A stretch of DNA of 14,242 nt from JADJNW01 sp964596135 (GCA_964596135.1 CAZQTF010000092.1:1-14242), one strand, 5' to 3'. Shown: positions 1 through 7,110, counted from the first letter of the stretch. The notes: generated by a model not told the origin, from the sequence alone. Numbers and translations: made by a program.

Positions 1-177
1 TTTTTTATTTTTAAAAAAAAGAGGAGCAGTTCATTTTTTTTCTTTGTCTTAGAAAGAAAATCAATCGTGTGACAGAGCGCCATAGTGTTCGTCATGAGTG
101 TATTTAGGGTTGAATTTCCCAGATTTTCGGGTACTCTCAAGAGAAAAAATTTAGTGTTGTTCATAGTGTTTGTTTTC

Positions 178-206
178 CCCTGTCTTGGTTTTTTGCCTCG
201 ACAGGG
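178..206 (+). terminator. Stem-loop in the region upstream of pdxH
   Basis: CCCTGTC (178-184) pairs perfectly with GACAGGG (200-206) around a 15-nt T-rich loop, and a T-rich stretch (CTTTTCATTTTT) follows. It could be the intrinsic terminator of a gene left of the window or a structured leader element of pdxH. The rest of 1-264 is AT-rich with no convincing gene. The reading frame open from 85 into pdxH has no family-like sequence before 265. Confidence 0.35.
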
Positions 207-264
207 CTTTTCATTTTTAAACCTCACCTTTTTATTTTTCCTTTGCAATATAAAAAATGAAAAT

Positions 265-912
265 ATGTTACTGAATATAGAAAATCTTAGGCAAGAATAC
301 CGGTTGGCAGCGCTTGACATGGAGCATGTGGATGCAAATCCGATTGTACAATTCGGCAAATGGTTTGAAGAAACGCTGAAAGCCAATCTCCCCGAACCCA
401 ATGCCATGACGCTGGCAACGTCCACCTTCGATGGAAAACCTTCCGCCCGCATTGTGTTGCTCAAGGGTTTTGACGAGCAAGGATTCTCGTTTTTTACGAA
501 CTACCAAAGCCGCAAAGGGAAGGAATTTGAGCAAAATCCTTTTGCTGCACTGGTATTTTGGTGGATCGAACTCGAACGCCAGGTGCGCATCGAAGGCAGC
601 ATCCAAAAATTGACGCCGGCACAATCAACTGACTATTTCCAGAGTCGTCCGCGAGGAAGCCAGATTGGAGCATGGGCGTCGCCGCAAAGCGCCGTGATCA
701 GCAGTCGCGACGAACTGGAGAAACAAGTAAAAATACTGGAGCAACAATACGCCCATACAGAGGTGCTACCCCGCCCGGAACACTGGGGAGGATACCTGGT
801 GCAGCCGGTGCTGCTCGAGTTCTGGCAGGGTCGCCCGAATCGCTTGCACGATCGCATTCAGTACCGCCTGCAGGATGATAAAACCTGGAAAATTGAAAGG
901 CTGGCGCCCTAA
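265..912 (+). CDS. pdxH: Pyridoxamine 5'-phosphate oxidase
   Basis: FMN-dependent cytosolic enzyme that oxidises pyridoxine or pyridoxamine 5'-phosphate to pyridoxal 5'-phosphate, the last step of vitamin B6 cofactor synthesis and salvage. The 215-residue product matches the usual family length (about 215-220). Visible motifs are the FMN/substrate segment ARIVLLKGFDEQGF (61-74), YFQSRPRGSQIGAW (124-137), and the C-terminal family signature LEFWQGRPNRLHDR (184-197), ending in ERLAP as in well-known homologues. The frame is open 180 nt further upstream to a GTG at 85, but those 60 codons are hydrophobic, low-complexity and unlike the family, so ATG 265 is chosen. A weak promoter-like TTCCTTTG lies at 238-245, which would give a short leader. 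The gene is monocistronic in this view and converges with the bacilliredoxin gene. Family assignment is very secure. Confidence 0.96.
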   Translation: MLLNIENLRQEYRLAALDMEHVDANPIVQFGKWFEETLKANLPEPNAMTLATSTFDGKPSARIVLLKGFDEQGFSFFTNYQSRKGKEFEQNPFAALVFWWIELERQVRIEGSIQKLTPAQSTDYFQSRPRGSQIGAWASPQSAVISSRDELEKQVKILEQQYAHTEVLPRPEHWGGYLVQPVLLEFWQGRPNRLHDRIQYRLQDDKTWKIERLAP

Positions 913-920
913 AGCGCAAA

Positions 921-985
921 GTTTCAGACTTAAAGTTTTGAACAGTTTATGTTTATATATAATTTTTAACCTTCAAGTCTGAAAC
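921..985. terminator. Inverted repeat between convergent genes
   Basis: Arms 921-935 (GTTTCAGACTTAAAG) and 971-985 (CTTCAAGTCTGAAAC) are complementary at 14 of 15 positions. Read on the minus strand, the remaining pair is a G-U wobble. The loop is 35 nt and AT-rich. It lies between the stop of pdxH (+) and the stop of the bacilliredoxin gene (-), so a bidirectional transcription end is the natural reading. The long loop is unusual for a terminator, and a small dispersed repeat is an alternative. Confidence 0.4.
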
Positions 986-997
986 CCAGAATAAATG

Positions 998-1411
998 CTA
1001 ACAATAGCGGTCGAAAGCCATCTGCAAGTTGGCAGCAATGATCTCCGCTGAGCGACCTTCGATATGATGACGCTCCAGGAAATGCACCAGTTTGCCGTCT
1101 TTAAATAAAGCGATCGATGGCGATGACGGCGGATAAGGCAGCATATACTCGCGGGCCTTGGCAGTCGCCTCGTGGTCAACCCCGGCGAATACAGTGACCA
1201 GTTTATCCGGTTTTTTTTCATTCTGAATCGCCAACTTTGCCCCGGGGCGTGCATTGGCAGCGGCGCAGCCACAAACCGAGTTTACCACTACCAATACCGT
1301 ACCTTCTTGTTTATCAAGCACTTCTGAAACCGCTGTCGGCGTAGTTAAGCTCTCGAAACCATAAGCGGTCAATTCTTTCGCCATTGGCATTGTCAATTCT
1401 ACTGGATACAT
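998..1411 (-). CDS. Bacilliredoxin, BrxA/BrxB (YphP/YqiW) family
   Basis: Small cytosolic thioredoxin-fold protein of 137 residues, normal for the family. The redox motif is CGC (C47-G48-C49) in NSVCGCAAANARP. The family-typical stretch REYMLPYPPSSPSIALFKDG and the ERHHIEGRSAE segment follow, and the chain ends in a cysteine (C137), a position where family members can carry an additional redox cysteine. In Firmicutes these proteins remove bacillithiol from S-bacillithiolated proteins, and some Bacteroidota also make bacillithiol. Whether this organism does cannot be seen here. The start at 1411 (MYPVEL) matches the usual N-terminus. No clear -7 box was found upstream. The gene is divergent from the cytochrome c peroxidase across a 357-nt spacer. 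The family is secure; the exact BrxA or BrxB assignment is not. Confidence 0.93.
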   Translation of the reverse strand: MYPVELTMPMAKELTAYGFESLTTPTAVSEVLDKQEGTVLVVVNSVCGCAAANARPGAKLAIQNEKKPDKLVTVFAGVDHEATAKAREYMLPYPPSSPSIALFKDGKLVHFLERHHIEGRSAEIIAANLQMAFDRYC

Positions 1412-1468
1412 AATGTTTACTTAATTTTATCTGTGAAAATAGCTTATTTAGACTAATGTTATACATTT

Positions 1469-1525
1469 TTGGTGAACTAAAGGTTCAAACTCTCCAAAGA
1501 GTTGACATTTATCACCAATTTTTTT
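1469..1525 (+). terminator. Hairpin with T-run just upstream of the peroxidase promoter
   Basis: Outer arms TTGGTGA (1469-1475) and TCACCAA (1512-1518) enclose an inner hairpin AACTCT/AGAGTT (1488-1493, 1498-1503; loop CCAA). Seven Ts (1519-1525) follow at once. The shape is that of an intrinsic terminator reading rightwards, yet no plus-strand gene ends here. It may insulate the next promoter, which begins at 1527, or it may be an operator for the divergent genes. Confidence 0.4.
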
Positions 1526-1526
1526 A

Positions 1527-1557
1527 TTGACATGCATTAAAAAATATTTTACCTTTG
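1527..1557 (+). promoter_or_regulatory. Bacteroidota-type promoter for the cytochrome c peroxidase
   Basis: TTG (1527-1529), 20 nt, then TACCTTTG (1550-1557) is an exact match to the Bacteroidota pattern TTG/TAnnTTTG. Transcription should begin near 1561-1564, giving a 5' leader of about 205 nt before the ATG at 1769. The short open frame starting at 1527 overlaps this promoter and has no family-like sequence. Confidence 0.72.
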
Positions 1558-1675
1558 CAGCACAAATGGAGATGATTTATTTTCCTCCTTACCAAAGTAA
1601 ATTTTCTTTTTATTCTCTGACTTTTAGAAGGCGTTTTCTACCACCAATTTTTCACTATCAAATAGACTGGTTTCA

Positions 1676-1719
1676 GCAACAGCTCTACAACGCCGTGTGC
1701 GGCGTTGTAGAGCTGTTGC
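1676..1719. repeat. Perfect 20-bp hairpin in the peroxidase leader
   Basis: Left arm 1676-1695 (GCAACAGCTCTACAACGCCG) and right arm 1700-1719 are exact reverse complements around a TGTG loop. A second short pairing, TTTC (1671-1674) with GAAA (1722-1725), can extend it. A run of nine Ts begins at 1733, 13 nt after the stem, so it is not a textbook terminator. It lies in the transcribed leader, about 50 nt before the ATG at 1769. A dispersed palindromic repeat, an mRNA regulatory hairpin and a factor-binding palindrome are all possible. Confidence 0.9.
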
Positions 1720-1768
1720 CAGAAAACACAGATTTTTTTTTCACAATCTCTTAATAATCCCTATTATT

Positions 1769-3115
1769 ATGAAAAAATGGTTACTTTTCGTCTCAGTTGC
1801 GTTTGCTATTTATGCCTGCACCCATGAACAAGTGGTAAATCCATTAGATCTCCAGTTAGAAAAAGCTTTGGTGCGCTTGTCGCCAAACCAGGACATCAGC
1901 TACTTCAGGCTACCGGAAAGCGATGATTACGCTTCTTTGCCGAATCAAGATCCTAAAAATCCGGTTACCGCTACTAAAGTGGAGTTGGGCAAAATGCTAT
2001 TTTTTGAAACAGGTTTGGGATTAGAGAACAAACACGTCAGTTCGAAACAAACCTTTTCCTGCGCCAGTTGTCACATCCCCGAAAAGGCATTTACCGCCGG
2101 GCGTTTTCAGGGCATTGCCGATGGGGCGATTGGTTTTGGCGTCAGCGGAGAAGGGCGCATCAAAAGCTCATGGTTTGCAGGTGATGAAGTAGATGCACAA
2201 GGAGCAAGACCACTTCCAGTGATCAACACGACCTTTGTGACCAACGCTTTGTGGACAGGTACATTTGGATCTTTCGGCGTAAATGAGGGTACCGAGTCAG
2301 TTTGGCATCAGGACTCTTTGGTTGAAATTAATTTCAAAGGATTACAAGGTTTGGAAGCCAACAACGAGCGGGCATTAATTGTGCATCGGCTGGTGGTCAA
2401 CAAAGCGGTGACCGACTCGTTGGGCTACACGAAAATGTTTGACGAAGCTTTCCCCGATATTCCCATTAGCGAGCGTTACACCCGTCAGACGGCGGCTTAT
2501 GCCATTGCCGCTTACTTCCGTACGATTCTCACCAACCGTGCGCCTTTCCAACGCTGGCTGAAAGGTGAAACAGAAGCCATGACGCCTCAGCAGAAAGAAG
2601 GAGCGCTGGTATTCTTTGGCAAAGCAGGATGAGCAAATTGCCACAGCAGCCCTTCGTTAAATTCTTTCCCGCACCGTTTTTATGCACTGGGCGTCAATAA
2701 TTTATACCAAAGTGGTTACACAGTTTTTAAAACAGGGCCCAATGACAACAGGAATCTTGGGCGCGGCGGCTTCACTAAAAGACAGGAAGACATGCACAAA
2801 TTTAAGGTGCCCCAGCTATACAATATGAAAGACATTGGTTTTTACTTCCACGGTTCCAGCAAACGATCCCTGCGGGAGGTGGTAGAATATTTTAACGACG
2901 GCATTCCGGAAAACCCGAATGTGCCTAAGAGTCAAATCACCTCTTTGTTCCATCCTCTGAATCTGACCGAAAAAGAAATTGACGATCTGGTAGAATTCCT
3001 TGAAGATGGCTTGTACGATCCTGACTTGAAGCGCTATAAGCCCCAACAAGTGCTTTCGGGGAAATGTTTCCCAAACAATGACCTCGCTTCTCAAATTGAT
3101 CTAGGTTGCAAATAA
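1769..3115 (+). pseudogene. Di-haem cytochrome c peroxidase (CCP/MauG family) interrupted by an in-frame TGA
   Basis: Family members are exported c-type cytochromes that reduce hydrogen peroxide with two covalently bound haems. The frame encodes 448 positions. MKKWLLFVSVAFAIYAC looks like a lipoprotein signal with C17 as the lipidated residue. The first haem motif is CASCH (98-102). Family-like segments follow, such as NALWTGTFGSFGVNEGTE, the region around LQGLEANNERA, and GALVFFGKAG. Codon 288 is TGA (2630-2632), and the same frame continues at once as ANCHSSPSLNS, so the second haem motif CANCH has lost its first Cys codon (TGC to TGA). The remaining 160 codons are intact and family-like (LGRGGFT, VPQLYNMKDIGFY, EFLEDGLYDPDL, GKCFPNND) and end in TAA. 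ATG 1769 is chosen because it begins the signal peptide; the frame upstream runs through the hairpin. As written, the gene yields a truncated 287-residue protein with one haem motif. Nonsense mutation, sequencing error and recoding are the alternatives. Confidence 0.88.
2630..2632 (+). other. In-frame TGA at the first Cys of the second CxxCH haem motif
   Basis: The codons around it read GKAG-TGA-ANCHSS, where homologues have GKAG-Cys-xx-Cys-His. One base change (TGC to TGA) explains it. No other stop or frameshift occurs between 1769 and 3115. By eye I see no convincing bacterial SECIS stem-loop just downstream; GGCAA (2618-2622) can pair with TTGCC (2638-2642) around the TGA, but that places the codon in the loop. 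TGA serves as an ordinary terminal codon for the sugar dehydrogenase gene at 5939-5941. Confidence 0.9.
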
Positions 3116-3122
3116 AGGCATC

Positions 3123-3157
3123 AAGACGTGTCGGTTTTTTCTAATCTGACACGTCTT
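3123..3157 (+). terminator. Stem-loop after the cytochrome c peroxidase
   Basis: AAGACGTGTC (3123-3132) pairs perfectly with GACACGTCTT (3148-3157), extended inward by G-U and G-C pairs to 12 bp, around an 11-nt loop. It begins 7 nt after the TAA at 3115 and separates the peroxidase from the sugar dehydrogenase. There is no U-tract on the 3' side, so it may act as an mRNA-stabilising 3' hairpin rather than a strict intrinsic terminator. Confidence 0.5.
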
Positions 3158-3193
3158 ACCCCTTGCCAACAAGTGATATTTTACAAATTTTGA

Positions 3194-3225
3194 TTGTACG
3201 TATTTAACAAGAAGTCGTACCTTAA
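3194..3225 (+). promoter_or_regulatory. Possible promoter of the PQQ sugar dehydrogenase
   Basis: TTG (3194-3196), 21 nt, then TACCTTAA (3218-3225), which matches TAnnTT of the -7 box but not its last two bases. The short arms GTACG (3196-3200) and CGTAC (3216-3220) form an inverted repeat inside it. The leader would be about 18-20 nt before ATG 3248. It is plausible because the upstream gene ends with a hairpin. Confidence 0.38.
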
Positions 3226-3247
3226 TTATCCAAAATGGTAATCAGGT

Positions 3248-5941
3248 ATGAAACGTTGGCTTATTCTTGCTACAGCTTTTTGCTTAATTGCTCATCGTCA
3301 AACTTTTGCACAGCTTCCTGAAGGTTTTACGCAGGAACAATTGGTCACAGGGCTTGATCCTACTGCTATGACTATTGCCCCCGACGGACGGATTTTGATC
3401 GCCGAAAAAAACGGGAAAGTCCGAATTGTCAGGGATGGCAAACTCCTGCCCGACCCTTTCCTCACCATCCAGGTGGATAACTTCAACGAACGCGGCTTGG
3501 GCGGCATCGCACTCGACCCCGATTTTGATCGCAATGGTTACGTTTACATCTACTACACCGTGCCCGGCAAAAATTTAAATCGCGTGAGTCGGGTGACTGC
3601 CAATGGCGACTATGCTATTCCGGGCAGCGAAGTGATTTTATTCGACATGGACCCCCTCGCCGGCACCATTCACAACGGCGGCGCTATGCTCTTCGGCACG
3701 GATAAGAAGCTCTACATTTCGGTTGGCGATGGCTCGGATGGCAATACTTCCCAAAGGTTGAATTCACTTCTCGGCAAAATCCTGAGAATCAACCCAGATG
3801 GCAGTATCCCTGAAGATAATCCGTTTTACACCCAAGCCACCGGGAAGTATCGCGCAATCTGGGCACGAGGGTTTCGCAATTCCTACACTTTTGCCATTCA
3901 ACCCGGCACGGGCAGAATTTTTGCCAACGACGTGGGTGGCGAAAATTTTGAGGAAATCAATGAAATTATAAAAGGAGGTAATTATGGCTGGAACATCATT
4001 GAAGGGCACTGCCAGGGTCAAACCCCACCTGAAGCCTACCGCGAGCCTGTCTATGCTTATAGCCACGCCGAAGGCTGCTGCATCATTGGAGCAGCTTTTT
4101 ATAATCCACAGGTTGCTACTTTCCCACCGGCATATCATGGAAAATACTTTTTCGCTGATTATTGCAATGGCTGGATGCGCGTTTTGAATCCCCATAACGG
4201 GCAGATAGAATCCACTTTTATTACCAATCTCGATCAATTGGTGAGCATCGTAGTGGCTCCAAACGGCGATTTGTACTACCTCGCGCGGGCAGGCATCGGA
4301 GGGGGATCGGTGCAAGACAACACCAGCACCAACAATGGTTCGCTATGGCGGGTCGCTTATACCGGCAGCGGCGCGCCGTTTATTTCGGTACAACCGGAAT
4401 CTGTCACTGTGCCGCTGGGCGAAGACGCTCACTTTTCAGTACTGGCGCAGGGCAAAGCCCCTTTGAGCTTCCGATGGCAAAAGAACGGCGTGGAAATTCC
4501 CAACGCCACAAATCCTGAGCTCGTCTATCCGAACGTACAACTCAGCGACGACGGAAGTGTATTCAATTGCCTGATTTTCAACAACGAAGGCGAAGTAAGT
4601 AGTCGCTCGGTCGTCTTGGCGGTAACCCCCAACACCCGCCCGGTGCCAGATTTTTTGCGCCCGACGGAGGGCGCAACGTATGCAGCAGGCGACACCATTT
4701 TCTTTGAAGGTTTTGCCAAGGACGCCGAAGATGGCATTTTAAGTGAAGAACAACTCACCTGGCATATTGATTTTCACCACGACGAGCACAAACATCCGGC
4801 ATTGGATTTCACCACCGGCATTGCTTCGGGCTTCTTCATCGTGCCACGAGTCGGTGAAATTGACGACAATGTCTTTTTCCGTATTTACCTCACCGCAACC
4901 GACGAAGGCGGGCTAAGCCGTACCATCCAACGCGATGTGCAACCGCGCAAAACCCCTTTCATTGTCAAAACAGAACCGCCTGGTTTACAAATGAATATTG
5001 ACGGCAAAACCGTGACCACGCCCTACACGGTGACCAGCGTGCAGGGCCTCCGCCGGACGATCGCAGCGCTGCTGACGCAGCTCCTGAACGGACAACTTTT
5101 TTCCTTTCATTCCTGGGGCAACGGCGCCACTGGTGAGTTGTATACCTTTCTTGCCGGTGAGCAGACAGACATCATCGCGCGATATGATGCCATCATACTT
5201 ACCATCGGCGATGGCACAGGACTGACGGGGAATTATTATCATTTTGCCAATGGCGCTACGCCCGAAAGTGCTTTTGAAGCCGAGCCGATTTTCAAAAGGC
5301 TCGACCCGCTGATCAATTTTGACTGGGGAAGGGAATCACCAGAACCGAATAAAGTGAACGATGAATTGTTTGCCGTGCGCTGGACGGGCAAGGTAATGCC
5401 TAAAATAAGCGGCAAACACACTTTTCATGTTTTTTCCGACGACGGGGTACGCCTTTGGGTAAATGATCAATTAATAATTGACCATTGGGTATTGCAACCA
5501 ATCACCGAAAGTTCCGGATCTATTGATCTGGAAGCCGGCAGAAAATATGATGTCAAGTTGGAATATTTTGATAATCTTTATGATGCTGCCTGTCAACTGC
5601 ACTGGAGTACCGATCGCCTGCCGATGGAAGTTGTCCCAACTTCGCAGTTGTTTCCGGGTCGGGAAGTGAAAATACCGGCGGGAGAAGATTATGCTATTCG
5701 GGTATCACCGAACCCCGCAAATAATGTCCTGAATCTGGAAATTGATTCCAAAATCCTCGACCGGATTACGTGGCGTATCTACGACGCGCAGGGACGCGAG
5801 GTAACGCGTGGCGCTGGCGACATTTTCAAAAGTACCAACCTGTTCGAAATTGATATTTCAAAACTGGCTTCCGGTGCCTACTTTGTGACCATAACCGGCA
5901 GAAGCCGTATCAATGGGCATGAACAATTTGTAAAACACTGA
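3248..5941 (+). CDS. Secreted PQQ-dependent sugar dehydrogenase with Ig-like, PA14 and T9SS sorting domains
   Basis: An 897-residue exported protein. Residues 1-21 are a signal peptide (probable cleavage TFA|QLPEG). Residues ~22-375 form a glucose/sorbosone dehydrogenase (GSDH) beta-propeller, which in this family uses PQQ and calcium to oxidise aldoses. H142 in GTIHNGGAMLFG sits where the catalytic His of soluble glucose dehydrogenase is expected, and ARGFRNSY (206-213) and EINEIIKGGNYGWN (236-249) are family hallmarks. An Ig-like domain (~377-460) follows, then a beta-rich linker (~465-650), and a PA14-like domain (~652-803, with FHVFSDDGVRLWVNDQLIIDHW), which often binds carbohydrate. A type A T9SS C-terminal sorting domain (~812-895, VSPNPANN... 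YDAQGREV... LASGAYFV) ends the chain. It should cross the outer membrane by T9SS and be released or anchored at the surface. It is much longer than simple sugar dehydrogenases (about 350-450 residues). The substrate is unknown. Confidence 0.93.
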   Translation: MKRWLILATAFCLIAHRQTFAQLPEGFTQEQLVTGLDPTAMTIAPDGRILIAEKNGKVRIVRDGKLLPDPFLTIQVDNFNERGLGGIALDPDFDRNGYVYIYYTVPGKNLNRVSRVTANGDYAIPGSEVILFDMDPLAGTIHNGGAMLFGTDKKLYISVGDGSDGNTSQRLNSLLGKILRINPDGSIPEDNPFYTQATGKYRAIWARGFRNSYTFAIQPGTGRIFANDVGGENFEEINEIIKGGNYGWNIIEGHCQGQTPPEAYREPVYAYSHAEGCCIIGAAFYNPQVATFPPAYHGKYFFADYCNGWMRVLNPHNGQIESTFITNLDQLVSIVVAPNGDLYYLARAGIGGGSVQDNTSTNNGSLWRVAYTGSGAPFISVQPESVTVPLGEDAHFSVLAQGKAPLSFRWQKNGVEIPNATNPELVYPNVQLSDDGSVFNCLIFNNEGEVSSRSVVLAVTPNTRPVPDFLRPTEGATYAAGDTIFFEGFAKDAEDGILSEEQLTWHIDFHHDEHKHPALDFTTGIASGFFIVPRVGEIDDNVFFRIYLTATDEGGLSRTIQRDVQPRKTPFIVKTEPPGLQMNIDGKTVTTPYTVTSVQGLRRTIAALLTQLLNGQLFSFHSWGNGATGELYTFLAGEQTDIIARYDAIILTIGDGTGLTGNYYHFANGATPESAFEAEPIFKRLDPLINFDWGRESPEPNKVNDELFAVRWTGKVMPKISGKHTFHVFSDDGVRLWVNDQLIIDHWVLQPITESSGSIDLEAGRKYDVKLEYFDNLYDAACQLHWSTDRLPMEVVPTSQLFPGREVKIPAGEDYAIRVSPNPANNVLNLEIDSKILDRITWRIYDAQGREVTRGAGDIFKSTNLFEIDISKLASGAYFVTITGRSRINGHEQFVKH

Positions 5942-6022
5942 CTATGATACAACAAATTAAAAATCATAATTCAGCCTGGCTTTATTATATATTTATAAAA
6001 AAACGTCACTTTTTATTTAAAA

Positions 6023-6039
6023 TTATATAGATTATATAA
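6023..6039. promoter_or_regulatory. AT-rich palindrome upstream of the small secreted protein
   Basis: TTATATA-GAT-TATATAA is a 17-bp palindrome, also readable as two direct copies of ATTATATA, 24 nt before ATG 6063. The surrounding 5942-6062 is strongly AT-rich and no exact TAnnTTTG box is seen. It could be an operator or simply a chance result of base composition. Confidence 0.25.
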
Positions 6040-6062
6040 AGTAATCAGGAAACCGCAAGCCG

Positions 6063-6515
6063 ATGAAACGATACCTTATTCTCTGTTTTTGTTTATACTG
6101 TCAGGTTGCCCTTTTTGCGCAAAGCAGATTCGACGGTTTATGGGAAGGAGAACTGACCTACGGAGGCTTACATTCCGAGCAGAGTTATCTTTTTCAGATG
6201 TGGCTCCAATCCGACGGCGGAAACATTTGGGGGCGCTCGTATGTGCATCTGAAGCCCAACCAGGTAGTCGAAATGGAAATCAAGGGTCGGCTCTATGGCG
6301 ATCTTTCTATCTATCTGACTGACGTTCACTTTGTTCCAATAGCGGGATCCAATGTGACGCCACCGTTTTATCGCAAGTATCAATTGGCATTCAAATACAG
6401 CATCTGGGAGACTGCCCTGGAAGGTTATTGGCAGGAGATCATTGATTCGCCAATGGACGAACGCCGGGATCGGGGGCGTATCAAAATCCAGAAAGTGAAA
6501 ATGCTGAAGCCTTAG
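6063..6515 (+). CDS. Small secreted protein of unknown function
   Basis: I do not recognise a named family. The 150-residue product starts with a clear signal peptide (MKRYLILCFCLYCQVALFAQ, probable cleavage after A19). The mature part of about 130 residues opens with SRFDGLWEGELTYGG and has alternating hydrophobic and polar residues with many aromatic residues. This suggests a small beta-barrel or lipocalin-like fold, a pattern common among uncharacterised exported proteins of Bacteroidota. It ends in a basic tail (RIKIQKVKMLKP). There is no lipobox and no T9SS sorting domain. The upstream sugar dehydrogenase is co-directional but 121 nt away, so co-transcription is possible, not shown. Its TAG (6513-6515) overlaps the stop of the convergent glycosyltransferase by 3 nt. 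Confidence 0.85.
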   Translation: MKRYLILCFCLYCQVALFAQSRFDGLWEGELTYGGLHSEQSYLFQMWLQSDGGNIWGRSYVHLKPNQVVEMEIKGRLYGDLSIYLTDVHFVPIAGSNVTPPFYRKYQLAFKYSIWETALEGYWQEIIDSPMDERRDRGRIKIQKVKMLKP

Positions 6516-7108
6516 CCAGCAATTTCCCAACCGTATTTTTGCCAGTCTTCTTCGAAGTCAATATCAGAAAGTTTGGGCAGCAGATAATACCTCTCGCCTA
6601 AGTCTTTGATTTTGTGCAAAGTATCCGAAAGTACTTCCGCTGTGCTCCAGGCTATTTTGGTAAAAATTTCCGGGGTGTGCCGGCGCATACCGAGTAGATA
6701 ATAACCGCCATCGGTAGCCGGGCCGATAACAAAAGGATAGTCTTCCAATTTGGCAAAAGCCGTTTCCACGATCTCCGGCACGAGCGATGCGCAATCGCTG
6801 CCAATAATGACTGCCTTGTCGTCAGGATTGATTAATCCCAAGAGGAAAGCGTTGCTCATGCGTTCGCCGAGATCGGCGCCGTGCTGTACCATTTTCTGAA
6901 AATCCTGGGACGACCATTCGTCTTTTTCCTCAATAAAATCGCTGTAAAATAGAATTCGACGGGCATCCACCCGCAGAGCGACTTCGCGCGTATGGCGCAG
7001 CAATTCCTGGTAAATCTGGAAAGCCTGTTCCTCGCCGGCGGTCTGGGCGATGCGGGTTTTCACTTTCCCTTTCTCTGAGTTTTTGATGAAAATAAGTAGC
7101 GTATGCAA
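6512..7108 (-). CDS. TIGR04282/DUF2064 family glycosyltransferase
   Basis: A 198-residue cytosolic nucleotide-sugar-transferase-like protein with a GT-A type fold. The motifs are TLLIFIKNSEKGKVKTRIA (3-21, the nucleotide-binding N-terminus of the family), IIGSDCASL (101-109, metal/nucleotide-binding aspartate D105) and GPATDGGYYLLGM (129-141). The family is named for co-occurrence with radical SAM/selenodomain genes elsewhere, but members are widespread and the substrate is unknown. No ATG lies in frame near the family N-terminus; the only suitable start is TTG at 7106-7108, and an upstream TGA at 7139-7141 closes the frame. A -7 box ends at 7111, so the mRNA should begin at or within a few bases of the start codon. 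It is separated by a hairpin from the efflux genes upstream. Family assignment is secure, function is not. Confidence 0.9.
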   Translation of the reverse strand: MHTLLIFIKNSEKGKVKTRIAQTAGEEQAFQIYQELLRHTREVALRVDARRILFYSDFIEEKDEWSSQDFQKMVQHGADLGERMSNAFLLGLINPDDKAVIIGSDCASLVPEIVETAFAKLEDYPFVIGPATDGGYYLLGMRRHTPEIFTKIAWSTAEVLSDTLHKIKDLGERYYLLPKLSDIDFEEDWQKYGWEIAG

Positions 7109-7110
7109 AA

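Noticed and set aside
85..264. 60-residue N-terminal extension of PdxH from a GTG start
   Set aside because: The extension is hydrophobic and low in complexity, runs through the 178-206 hairpin, and is absent from the family; ATG 265 gives the normal length.
1527..1754. Open frame of 75 codons in the peroxidase leader
   Set aside because: It begins on the promoter itself, spans the hairpin and has no family-like sequence or start signal.
2630..2632. Firm call of a selenocysteine codon
   Set aside because: No convincing SECIS is visible, TGA is used as a normal stop nearby, and a Sec-linked haem is not known to me, so it is kept as an open hypothesis only.
6512..7108. Using the family label 'selenodomain-associated' of the glycosyltransferase as support for selenium use here
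   Set aside because: The label reflects co-occurrence in other genomes; members are common in organisms without selenoproteins.
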